Below are positions 33,960 to 41,804 of a DNA stretch of 43,581 bases, piece by piece (within the stretch, counting starts at the first letter, position 1; each line of letters opens with the position of its first letter). A program made the translations under genes and the position numbers. The notes beneath the pieces were generated by a model. That model worked only from the letters and a program-made list of their open reading frames with translations. It ran no database searches and had not been told where the DNA came from. The stretch comes from Syntrophorhabdales bacterium (GTDB lineage Bacteria > Desulfobacterota > Syntrophorhabdia > Syntrophorhabdales > WCHB1-27), in the NCBI GenBank assembly GCA_035541455.1, contig DATKNH010000039.1, positions 1-43,581 on the forward strand, written 5' to 3'.

Positions 33960-34705
33960 GCCATGGTGCCCAGGTAGATTTCCTTTACGCGCGCATTGCC
34001 CCTTATTTCATCCGGCCTGCCGTCAGCCACGATAGCCCCTTGGTGGAGAACGATAATCCTTTCGGCCAGTGTGAAGGCGATCTGCATATCATGTTCGATG
34101 ATAAGGAGCGTAACGTCTTTCAGCAAATGCTGAATCATGTTGACGAGCCAGACTGCCTCCGAGCGGGTCAACCCGGCGGTCGGTTCATCCAGGAGCAGAA
34201 TTTTCGGTCCGCCTGCTATACCCAGCATCAGTTCGACCAGGCGCATCTCACCATGCGATAACGCCGTGATGGAAAAATCTCTTTTCTCCCACAGCTTCAT
34301 TTCCTTCAGGAGCTTTTCAGCCTTTTTATAGAGGTGAGTATAGGAACGAAGCGGCCGCAGCATCTGGTAGGCGCAAGCGTCGTGCGCCTGAAGCGCAAGC
34401 AGCAGGTTCTCCATAAGGGTAAAAAAAGGAAAGAGATCTGTTACCTGGAATGTACGGGCCAGGCCAAGCCTCGTTCTGCGGTAACAGGGCATCCTGGTCA
34501 CATCGCGTCCGAAGAGATGTACGGCACCTTCCGACACGGGCAGCTCCCCGCTGATGAGGTTAAAGAGCGTCGTCTTTCCGGCGCCGTTCGGGCCTATGAT
34601 GACCACGCGCCGTTCCACGGCAGAGATGCTCAACGTGACATCTCTCGCAACCTGGAGCGCACCGAAATTCTTATAGACCTTATCCAGCTTCAGCGCTTCT
34701 GCCAC
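33956..34705 (-). CDS. livG: Branched-chain-type ABC importer ATPase (LivG)
   Basis: 249 residues from a GTG start at 34705. The open frame extends to 34921, but that part is the other-frame reading of livM. It has Walker A GPNGAGKTT, Walker B ILLLDEPTAGL and the LivG-typical RTRLGLARTFQVTDLFP. The signature is LSHGEMRLVELML, a variant of the usual LSYGQQRxLEIA. It overlaps livM by 16 bp and livF by 4 bp, so translation is coupled. Confidence 0.92.
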   Translation of the reverse strand: MAEALKLDKVYKNFGALQVARDVTLSISAVERRVVIIGPNGAGKTTLFNLISGELPVSEGAVHLFGRDVTRMPCYRRTRLGLARTFQVTDLFPFFTLMENLLLALQAHDACAYQMLRPLRSYTHLYKKAEKLLKEMKLWEKRDFSITALSHGEMRLVELMLGIAGGPKILLLDEPTAGLTRSEAVWLVNMIQHLLKDVTLLIIEHDMQIAFTLAERIIVLHQGAIVADGRPDEIRGNARVKEIYLGTMA

Positions 34706-35655
34706 GTGAGCCTCGCCTGCAGACCGGAAACAAAACCGGCGATTCCGCCTCTGAAAAAGAGCACAACGCAGATAAAGATAATACCCTCGATACCGAACCA
34801 ATACATCGTGTAGCTGCTGATCCAGTATCTCAGTCCTGTGTACGCGAGCGAACCCCACAGTGGACCCCAGAACGAGCCCACACCGCCGATGAACATGATC
34901 ATCAACGCGTCTCCGGACCAAAGCCAGTGCAGCTCGGCAGGATTGACGTAGCCATTGAAGTAGGCGAAAAGAGCACCCGCCACACCGGAAAAGACTGCGG
35001 AAAGCATGTAAGAGATATACTTGTAGAGAAAGGTGTTGTAACCGAGCGCCGTCATGCGGTGCTCGTTGTCCCTTATGCCCACGAGCGCATGGCCAAACGG
35101 CGAGTTGATAAGGAAGCGCATGCCACAGAAACAGATGGCAGCGACAGCGACGACAAAGTAGTAAAAGCCGGCGCTGCTGGTCGTTGACAGGGACGGGGCA
35201 AGGGAGGGACGGGCAATATCCTTTATGCCGTCATACCCGTACGTGATGGACTGCATCGGGTACATGGCTATGCACCATACCACGTGTCCGAAGGCAAAGG
35301 TCACGATCATAAAATAAAGACGTTTCACCCGGAGCGCTAATGCTCCGAAAAAGGCACTCAGCACAAGCACTGTGACAAGGCAGATGAGCCCGATCAGGTA
35401 GACATTTGTCACAAGCCCACGCGTGGTCAAGATTGCGACCACGTAGGCTGCCGAGCCCCAAAACATGCCCTGGCCCAGCGAGACGAGCCCTGTGTAGCCG
35501 GTGAGGAGGTTTGCGCTCGTTACGTAGACACTGTAAATCACGATGGAGGTTGCCAGAGTGACCGCGTAGTCCGGAAGCAGCGGGACCGCCAGCACAATCG
35601 CGGCGAAGATGACAGCGGCAAGGATCGATTTCCAACCGTACGACGCTCGCTCCAT
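34690..35655 (-). CDS. livM: Branched-chain-type ABC importer permease (LivM)
   Basis: 321-residue permease with about eight to ten membrane helices. NLLTGYTGLVSLGQGMFWGSAAY and RDNEHRMTALGYNTFLYKYI (the EAA-like coupling region), followed by GGVGSFWGPLWGS, are standard LivM signatures. Its ATG follows the livH stop directly (TAA then ATG). The function is translocation together with LivH. Confidence 0.94.
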   Translation of the reverse strand: MERASYGWKSILAAVIFAAIVLAVPLLPDYAVTLATSIVIYSVYVTSANLLTGYTGLVSLGQGMFWGSAAYVVAILTTRGLVTNVYLIGLICLVTVLVLSAFFGALALRVKRLYFMIVTFAFGHVVWCIAMYPMQSITYGYDGIKDIARPSLAPSLSTTSSAGFYYFVVAVAAICFCGMRFLINSPFGHALVGIRDNEHRMTALGYNTFLYKYISYMLSAVFSGVAGALFAYFNGYVNPAELHWLWSGDALMIMFIGGVGSFWGPLWGSLAYTGLRYWISSYTMYWFGIEGIIFICVVLFFRGGIAGFVSGLQARLTWQKR

Positions 35656-36522
35656 TTAACCCCTTTTCCCGAAGAGACCTTCGGGCTTTACCAGAAGCAC
35701 TATCACAACCACGAGGTAGATTGTGAGCGACGCATAGCTCGGCCACAGCACCTTACCCAGGGTATCACTCAACCCCATCAGGAGGCAGGTGACCAGGCAT
35801 CCGGTCAGGCTGCCTATACCACCGACGATGACTACGGCGAGAGCCAGCATGATAACTTCGATATCGAGACCGATGTGCAATCCCAGGATTGGTGATCCCA
35901 CAAATCCTCCGAACCCTGCCAGGAAGGCTCCTAAACAGAAGACCATGGTGAAGACGAGTGGAATATTGATTCCCAAGCCGGTTGCCATTTCTTTGTCGTC
36001 CACTCCGGCACGTACGGTTGCCCCCCACAGCGTCCGCTCCTGAAACCAGTAGAGGCCTGCAAAAACAATCGCACCGATCACAATGATCGCCAGGCGGTAT
36101 GCAGGATAGGGGTTACCGAGAATTCTGAACGACATGTCCAGGAAAGGTGGCGCCTGGACCCAGCGCGGCGTGCCTGTCCAGAGGAACAGGGAGAAGTCGC
36201 TGAGAATCAGGCTGAGGGCAAAGGTGAGCAGGATTGACTCGTGACCATGCAAGCCGTATACGCGGCGCATGAAGAAGCGCTCCGTGAGAAACCCGAGGAG
36301 GGCTCCGGCTGCAGCACCGGCCGCGATTCCCAAAAGAAAACTGTCAGTCGCTTCAAGTACGGTTAGGCCGACATAGCCTCCCACCATGAAATAAGCCCCG
36401 TGGGCGAGATTCACAATGCCCATCAGACCGAACATGAGGCTCAAGCCTGCGGCAAGGAGAAAGAGCAGCATACCGAAGGCGATTCCATTGAGAATCTGAG
36501 CAAAAGCTACGGGCAGTTCCAC
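35656..36522 (-). CDS. livH: Branched-chain-type ABC importer permease (LivH)
   Basis: 288 residues, all-helical. LMFGLMGIVNLAHGAYFMVG near the start and DDKEMATGLGIN with GGIGSLTGC near the end are classic LivH motifs. It starts 42 bp after the UbiD stop, consistent with a single transcript. The UbiD gene lies between the binding-protein genes and the permeases, which is unusual. Confidence 0.94.
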   Translation of the reverse strand: MELPVAFAQILNGIAFGMLLFLLAAGLSLMFGLMGIVNLAHGAYFMVGGYVGLTVLEATDSFLLGIAAGAAAGALLGFLTERFFMRRVYGLHGHESILLTFALSLILSDFSLFLWTGTPRWVQAPPFLDMSFRILGNPYPAYRLAIIVIGAIVFAGLYWFQERTLWGATVRAGVDDKEMATGLGINIPLVFTMVFCLGAFLAGFGGFVGSPILGLHIGLDIEVIMLALAVVIVGGIGSLTGCLVTCLLMGLSDTLGKVLWPSYASLTIYLVVVIVLLVKPEGLFGKRG

Positions 36523-36564
36523 GGATTCCCGTCACCTGATCTTAATGTTCTGTGACACCGTTCA

Positions 36565-38007
36565 TTAGAATCCATACTCCTTCCATCGCGACACCACGAG
36601 CTTGCGTATCTCCTCAGGCCAGGCGTGATCAAAATCAGCGATCCTCGGCGTATTCTCTTTCCATTCGAAGGGGAAGGTCGCGTCGTAGCAGACAGCAGCA
36701 CCCGTATGAGCAGCTCTTTCTTCCGGTGAGAGAAAAGGAAAAAGAGCGTGGCTGGGAGCGCGCTTCTTTATATGAATATCCCTGACCGGGTGCACCCTCG
36801 TGGTGAGGGCCCACATTACCTCATCCATATTGGTCACATCCACATCCTCGCCCACCACGATAACAACCGGCCGGTACACACCGACCTTGCTTCCCCAGAT
36901 TGCCGAAGAAAGGGTGTGCACATAACCAGGGTAGGTTTCCCTTGCGGATATGATAACTGCCATCATCGACGGCGTCAGATAGACGGACTTGAAGGGGAAT
37001 CCCATTTTTCTGAGCTCCATCGTCAGGGCCGCACTCCCGTATAACGAATAGACAAACGTGGTATCGTCGAACGGCTTACCCGGCGTTGAGACCGGAAGAA
37101 TGGGCTGATTGCGGTGCGTTACGCAGTTGATCCTGAATACAGGCTGCACTCCTTTGTCGCTCGCAAAATAACCCGCATACTCTCCGAAAGGGCCCTCCGG
37201 TCTTCGCTCTCCCGGCAGGACTTCTCCTTCCAGCACTATCTCTGCTGTTGCCGGCACTTCAAGATCAACCGTTTCGCACTTTACGAGTTCAACGGGGCTT
37301 CCTCTTAAGCCTCCGGCAAGGTCAACCTCGTTTATACCAGAGGCCACAAGAGACATGGATGCTGAAGCACAGGCAGGGTCTGTCCCTATGGCTATTGCCA
37401 TAGGCATTGGTTTTCCTCTTGCTTCGTATTTCCGGTAGTAGTGCCCCGGCCCGTGCTGTCCCGGGTTTGCGAGCCAGCCTATCGAGCGTCCATCGTGGAC
37501 CATGTGCCTGTACATGCCCCAGTTAACCCACCCTGTTTCGGGGTCGCGAGTGATATCAGTGTGCCACGTGCCGATAAACCGGCCTCCATCGTACCCGCGG
37601 AAATGAGGAACCGGCCACTTCAGCACATTGATCTCCTCACCCTTCAGGATATTCTCCTTACAAGGAGCTTGAGATGTATTCACAAGAACCGGCTTTACAG
37701 GGGCCTCAAACCTGCGGACGATCTCTTCGATGATCTCAGGTGCGGGCGTACCGGTCGGAAGTTGCAACGAAAGACAGACCCTGCCGAACACATTCGGCTT
37801 TGCAGCGCCGACCAGGTTTGCAAGGATTCTGCAGTCTGATGAATAGCCTTTAATCTTTTCGAAGAGGAGAGCCGGTTCTCGCAAATCATTCGCCCGCCGC
37901 ATGATTGCGCCCAGCTCAAGGTTCCAGTCGACCTCCGCCTCTATTTTTTTCAGGTGACCTTCCTCGTCCAGCCGCCTGATATAAGCCCTCAAATCAGCGT
38001 AAGGCAT
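36565..38007 (-). CDS. UbiD-family prFMN-dependent (de)carboxylase
   Basis: 480 residues, full length for UbiD-type enzymes that use prenylated FMN to remove or add CO2 on aromatic or unsaturated acids. PYADLRAYIRRLDEEGHLKK is the standard N-terminus. WHTDITRDPETGWVNWGMYR contains the cofactor/metal-binding asparagine and arginine region, and PEGPFGEYAGYFA carries the conserved catalytic Glu pair. VALTTRVHPVRDI-like text is read here as WALTTRVHPVRDI. ATG 38007 is preceded by AGAAGGGGG; the frame is open to 38061. No UbiX prenyltransferase gene is in the window, so prFMN must be made elsewhere. With the CoA ligase in the same operon it may act on an aromatic acid or its CoA thioester. Confidence 0.93.
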   Translation of the reverse strand: MPYADLRAYIRRLDEEGHLKKIEAEVDWNLELGAIMRRANDLREPALLFEKIKGYSSDCRILANLVGAAKPNVFGRVCLSLQLPTGTPAPEIIEEIVRRFEAPVKPVLVNTSQAPCKENILKGEEINVLKWPVPHFRGYDGGRFIGTWHTDITRDPETGWVNWGMYRHMVHDGRSIGWLANPGQHGPGHYYRKYEARGKPMPMAIAIGTDPACASASMSLVASGINEVDLAGGLRGSPVELVKCETVDLEVPATAEIVLEGEVLPGERRPEGPFGEYAGYFASDKGVQPVFRINCVTHRNQPILPVSTPGKPFDDTTFVYSLYGSAALTMELRKMGFPFKSVYLTPSMMAVIISARETYPGYVHTLSSAIWGSKVGVYRPVVIVVGEDVDVTNMDEVMWALTTRVHPVRDIHIKKRAPSHALFPFLSPEERAAHTGAAVCYDATFPFEWKENTPRIADFDHAWPEEIRKLVVSRWKEYGF

Positions 38008-38177
38008 TTTGTTTTCCCCCTTCTCTTTGAGACAGACCTTGAGCTTGCCACACCCCCGCAATCATTGCATTCGCTGCCTTTCTCGCAATTGATGCGGGCT
38101 CAAGCAATGAGCAAGGCGGCGCGCGCAGGGCCTAAGCGTGCGGAGAACAGCTACCGGGATTCACGCTCAGCGCAGTT

Positions 38178-39149
38178 TCATTTCATGATGATGTTTGCGT
38201 GCTTAACCACCGAGGACCATTTCTTTGTTTCAGTCTCCAGGAATGCCTGGGTATTCTTGCCATTCATGAAGTCTATCCTGTAGCCCATCTTCTCGAGCTT
38301 ATCACGCGTCTCCTTGTCGCGCAGAGTTCTCTCCAGCGCCTCTTCCAGTTTCTTCACGACAGGCGCGGGTGTCTTCGCAGGAACAAAGAGAATGTTATAG
38401 ATCGACGCCATCAGATCCGGATAGCCCTGCTCCAACGATGTGAGCACTTGCGGCAACACAGGGTCACGCTTGGAGGAGAGCACTGCAAGAGCCTTGATAG
38501 CGTTGGAGCGGATATGAGGATCGCTGATGGTCAAGGTTAAGACGCTGACCTGCACGTGGTTGCCTGCCAGGGCAGTAACAGCCTGCAGCTCAGAGTTGTA
38601 CGGGATGTGTTGGATATCTATCTGGCCGACGGCATTGAGCTGCTCCACGACCAGGTGGGGGAGCGTTCCTACGCCCGCGGTGCCGGCGGACAAGGTTTTC
38701 GGATGCTGCTTTGCGTAGGCAATCAGCTCGGCAATATTCTTTACCGGCACGTCCTTGCTGACCAGTAAAAGCTGGTCCACGCTGAGTGCTTTTCCGATAG
38801 GTGTGAGGTCGCTCATTTTATAGGGCAGGTTGGGCGTGATGAGAGGAACAAGAACAGCCACGCCTGTCCACGTGGTGAGAAATGTATAGCCGTCAGGTTT
38901 TGAAGCTGCCACAAAACCCGTGCCCAGAGCTGCTCCGGCTCCGGGCTTGTTGACAACGATCACGGGTTGGCCCAGATACTCGCCCATCTTCTCTGCAAGT
39001 ATCCGTGCGCTGAGATCAGTGATACCCCCCACAGCATAGGGGCAGATGAGCTGGATCTGCTTGGTGGGATACTCGTCTTTCGCCCAGCCCGACGGTGTAA
39101 CAACCGCGAGCATGAAAGCGAGGCTGAAAATCGTCACAATTGTTTTCAT
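38178..39149 (-). CDS. Bug/TctC-family periplasmic binding protein (operon copy)
   Basis: 323 residues with a signal peptide (about 1-22, ending GWAK). YPTKQIQLICPYAVGGITDL, VNKPGAGAALGTGFVAASKP and LSAGTAGVGTLPHLVVEQL are Bug family motifs. It lies 22 bp after the LivK-like gene and 170 bp before the UbiD gene, all on one strand. Bug proteins normally serve TctAB permeases, which are absent here, so it may feed a distant permease or act as a sensor or scavenger. ATG 39149 is preceded by AGGGGG; the longer frame is not supported. Confidence 0.92.
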   Translation of the reverse strand: MKTIVTIFSLAFMLAVVTPSGWAKDEYPTKQIQLICPYAVGGITDLSARILAEKMGEYLGQPVIVVNKPGAGAALGTGFVAASKPDGYTFLTTWTGVAVLVPLITPNLPYKMSDLTPIGKALSVDQLLLVSKDVPVKNIAELIAYAKQHPKTLSAGTAGVGTLPHLVVEQLNAVGQIDIQHIPYNSELQAVTALAGNHVQVSVLTLTISDPHIRSNAIKALAVLSSKRDPVLPQVLTSLEQGYPDLMASIYNILFVPAKTPAPVVKKLEEALERTLRDKETRDKLEKMGYRIDFMNGKNTQAFLETETKKWSSVVKHANIIMK

Positions 39150-39171
39150 GAGGCCCCCTCGCGCCATGCTC

Positions 39172-40398
39172 CTATTTGCCTGGCATCACCGTGTAACCCT
39201 CGGGCGGTTGCTGTACCTGTGGGATCACGTCAAGCACAACATTCTTCACCACGCCATCCTTCTTCTGTACCTGGCGGATGAAGAAGTCACGGATCACGTT
39301 TCCATTGGCGTCGACACTCAATGAAGTGCTCTCCACACCTTTTATCTTTGTGGTATGCATCGCCTTCAGAAAGGCCTCGGTGTCCTCCACGTTCCCCTTG
39401 ATAGACCCAAGAGCGGCAACGATGAATTTCATCGATTCATAGCCGATTGCGACATCCGAATTCATCAGCTTCTTCCTGCCATACTTCTTATAGTAGGCGT
39501 CGGTGAGACGCTTGTTCTCCGGCGTGTCATAGCTGGGGACATAATGTGCCCCGCTCACCATCCCTATCATCTTGTCCTTGAAGGTCTGGATGGTGAAGTA
39601 ATCCTCCGTGAAGGTCCAGTGGGTGCAGAGTTTTATCTTTTTGTCGAGCCCCAGTTCAAAGTACTGACTGATGAAGCGCTGGATAGATACATCGCCGGGC
39701 TCGAAGACGAAGATTGCCTCAACATCAGGCTGCAGGCGCGCGAAATAAGGGGCAAGATCCATGGTTCCCAGAGGCCACAGAATAGTCTGCACTATTTTCC
39801 CGCCTGCTTTCTCGTAACCCTGCTGGAAGGCCCAGATCTTTCCCGTACCGCCGGCGTAGTCAGGTGCCATCAAGGCCATCTTCTTGTAGCCCAGCTTCTC
39901 GGATGCGTACTTGCCCAACGGCAGTTCCATCTGTCCGTCAGCATAGGTGATCCTGAACACGTATTTGCTGGGAGGAAGCGTGACTCTTTCGGTACCGGCC
40001 ATTGCGACTACCACCATCGGTACCTTTGCTTTATCAGCGTAGCCCCTCACAGCTATTGCAGCCGCGCTGTTGGTGCCGAAGCAGAGCATATGCACCTTAT
40101 CCTTTTCGACCAGCTTCTGAGCCACTTCCACGGAGAGCTTCGGGTCCGTCTTGTTGTCATACTCAATGATCTTAATGGGTCTGCCTGCGACCTTGTACCC
40201 TATTTCCTCCAGGTATATGTCATAACCCTGCTTTGCGTTCATGGATGTCTCAGACATCACTCCCGTCATTTCTGTGTCGATGCCGATCCTGATCGGCTCT
40301 TTAGAGCCCTGGGCACTTGCAGGAGAGCACAGGCAAAAAGAAAACAGCATGACAAACAGTGTGAAACAACCAAACACCGCGGACTTGCGAGTTACCAT
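39172..40398 (-). CDS. LivK-like ABC importer binding protein
   Basis: 408-residue type-I periplasmic binding protein. The signal peptide (about 1-29) ends CLCSPASAQ. IRIGIDTEMTGVMSETSMNA, KIIEYDNKTDPKLSVEVAQK and MLCFGTNSAAAIAVRGYAD give the LivJ/LivK fold. It is the first gene of the nine-gene minus-strand operon and is presumed to deliver ligand to LivHMGF. AGGAGGGG lies before ATG 40398; the frame is open to 40533. The operon ligand is probably a carboxylate, not an amino acid, by context. Confidence 0.92.
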   Translation of the reverse strand: MVTRKSAVFGCFTLFVMLFSFCLCSPASAQGSKEPIRIGIDTEMTGVMSETSMNAKQGYDIYLEEIGYKVAGRPIKIIEYDNKTDPKLSVEVAQKLVEKDKVHMLCFGTNSAAAIAVRGYADKAKVPMVVVAMAGTERVTLPPSKYVFRITYADGQMELPLGKYASEKLGYKKMALMAPDYAGGTGKIWAFQQGYEKAGGKIVQTILWPLGTMDLAPYFARLQPDVEAIFVFEPGDVSIQRFISQYFELGLDKKIKLCTHWTFTEDYFTIQTFKDKMIGMVSGAHYVPSYDTPENKRLTDAYYKKYGRKKLMNSDVAIGYESMKFIVAALGSIKGNVEDTEAFLKAMHTTKIKGVESTSLSVDANGNVIRDFFIRQVQKKDGVVKNVVLDVIPQVQQPPEGYTVMPGK

Positions 40399-40591
40399 CT
40401 TACCCCTCCTTTTTTGGACCGTGTACAACATACGGCCCTGATAAACTCTCGTTCTCTTCAACGAGCCCTTCGCACAAAGACGCATACAAAAAGAGGTGCA
40501 CAGATCGCGAAGCGTGTACGTATCAGCACGCAATCTGCGCCGCCCCTCCAGGGAGACTTATACTGACCGGTACATAACTTCGTCGACTAAA

Positions 40592-40620
40592 TCAGTACAA
40601 GAACGGCCTTGAATTGTCAA
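40592..40620 (-). promoter_or_regulatory. Weak candidate promoter of the Liv/UbiD/ligase operon
   Basis: TTGACA on the minus strand (40620-40615) and, after 17 bp, TACTGA (40597-40592), a poor -10. TACTGA (40561-40566) and TCAGTA (40592-40597) form an inverted pair 25 bp apart that could be an operator. The 40399-40720 region between the divergent units holds no gene. Confidence 0.3.
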
Positions 40621-40655
40621 GTGCTTTTTCCCCGCGAACTCTTCCAGGAAAATAC

Positions 40656-40684
40656 TTGACAACCATTCTGGGGGCTTATAACGT
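40656..40684 (+). promoter_or_regulatory. Promoter of the decayed UbiD/Bug locus
   Basis: TTGACA (40656-40661), a 17-bp spacer and TAACGT (40679-40684). The -35, spacer length and -10 match the promoter at 29215-29243, and both continue GT after the -10. It still looks functional, so the truncated UbiD reading frame may be transcribed. Confidence 0.5.
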
Positions 40685-40720
40685 GTTGCAATACAATGTC
40701 TCATGAAGAGAGGAGGTCTC

Positions 40721-41191
40721 ATGGCGTACTACAAGGATCTGCGGGAATATATCGCAGTGCTGCGCGCACAAGGCACGCTCTACACAATTGAGAGAGAGAT
40801 AAACAAGGACACGGAACTCCAGCCGTTGGTCCGACGGCAGTTCAGAGGATTACCGGAAAAGGAGCGAAAACCCTTCCTCTTTCAGAATGTGACTGACGTC
40901 AAGGGCAGAAAATACAACGGCTCAGTGCTCGTCGGCGCTCACGCTGCCTCACGGCAGATTTATGCCCTCGCCATGGGGTGCAAGCCCGAAGAGATCATGG
41001 CGCGCTGGACCGAAGCGCAGATCAATCCCGTAAAGCCACGTCTTGTTGCGCAGAGTCCCTGCCAGGAGGAGATCCACATGGGCGAAACTCTTCTTCAGCA
41101 CGGCGGCCTGGAAGAATTCCCAATACCCATATCAACACCGGGTTTTGATAATGCTCCTTACTTTACAGCGGCTAATTGGGTTTCGTCGTGA
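40721..41191 (+). pseudogene. Truncated UbiD-family (de)carboxylase, N-terminal third only
   Basis: 156 codons from ATG 40721 (AGAGGAGG upstream) to a TGA at 41189-41191. KDLREYIAVLRAQGTLYTIE and FLFQNVTDVKG are the UbiD N-terminus, and PISTPGFDNAPYFTAANWVS runs up to where intact enzymes continue with a KDPETG-type motif. About 330 C-terminal residues, including the catalytic Glu region, are missing, so it cannot be an active decarboxylase. The sequence passes directly into a Bug-type gene in a different frame. It belongs to a different subfamily from the intact UbiD at 36565. Confidence 0.9.
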
Positions 41192-41766
41192 AGGGAGACG
41201 CACCGTTCAAGAGTCTCAAAGATCTGCTGGAATACGGACGTCATAACCCGGGCAAGATGACCTACGGTACGAATGCTCCAAACAGTATCTCGAACCTGAT
41301 CGTGGAGCAGGTCGCAAAGAAAGAGAAGATCCAGACCAAACATATTCCTTTCAAGGCAAGCCCCGAATATCAGGCAGCGGTGCTGGGAGGGCACGTGCTC
41401 TTTGCGACGGGTGACTTCAATTACTCGCTCATCGATTCAGGAGAGCTCAGGCTTCTCGCCTACCTTTCAGAAAAACGCGCTGCCGCGTATCCACAGGTCC
41501 CGACGTTGAAAGAACTGGGCTACGACTTTCCATGCCCGGTATTCATAGCGATAATGGCTCCGAAGGCGACACCTGAAGAAATCGTTAGAAAGCTGGAGGA
41601 TGCGTTTGCCCAGGCCATGCGCCAGCCGGCATTCACGAACGGAATCAAGGAGCTCAGACTGACGGCGAGTTTCCGGAGCAGCAAAGAAATGACCGAATAT
41701 GTCTCTTACAATTATGATACGTTCGGCAAGCTATTGAAAGAGACGGGGCTGAGTAAAGATTCCTGA
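41176..41766 (+). pseudogene. Truncated Bug/TctC binding protein, C-terminal part
   Basis: About 195 codons from TTG 41176, which is only the first possible start, not a true one. GFVVKGDAPFKSLKDLL, IEQV-like IVEQVAKKEKIQTKHIPFKA, then TGDFNYSLIDSGELRLLAYL are Bug C-terminal motifs, close to the intact protein at 29277. The signal peptide and about 130 N-terminal residues are missing. The last two sense codons and stop (Asp-Ser-TGA) lie in the inverted repeat of the adjacent insertion sequence. The natural end was probably just after GLSK, as the intact relative ends GLLK. Confidence 0.9.
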
Positions 41767-41773
41767 GAAGTAA
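41758..41773 (+). repeat. IS left terminal inverted repeat
   Basis: GATTCCTGAGAAGTAA; identical, in inverted orientation, to the right end for 16 bp. It carries the TGA stop codon used by the flanking Bug fragment. Confidence 0.92.
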
Positions 41774-41804
41774 GTGCCTTTTTTTCGACCACCCAACCGT
41801 TACG

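Noticed and set aside
34706-34921. N-terminal extension of LivG to 34921
   Set aside because: The extra 72 residues are an out-of-frame reading of livM with arginine-rich, non-family sequence; the GTG at 34705 gives a normal LivG length.
39355-40566. 403-codon plus-strand open frame
   Set aside because: It is antisense to the LivK-like gene, which has a signal peptide, ribosome site and clear family motifs; the antisense product has none.
41176-41766. Intact short Bug protein
   Set aside because: It lacks a signal peptide, a ribosome site and the first domain, and its TTG start lies inside the end of the UbiD fragment.
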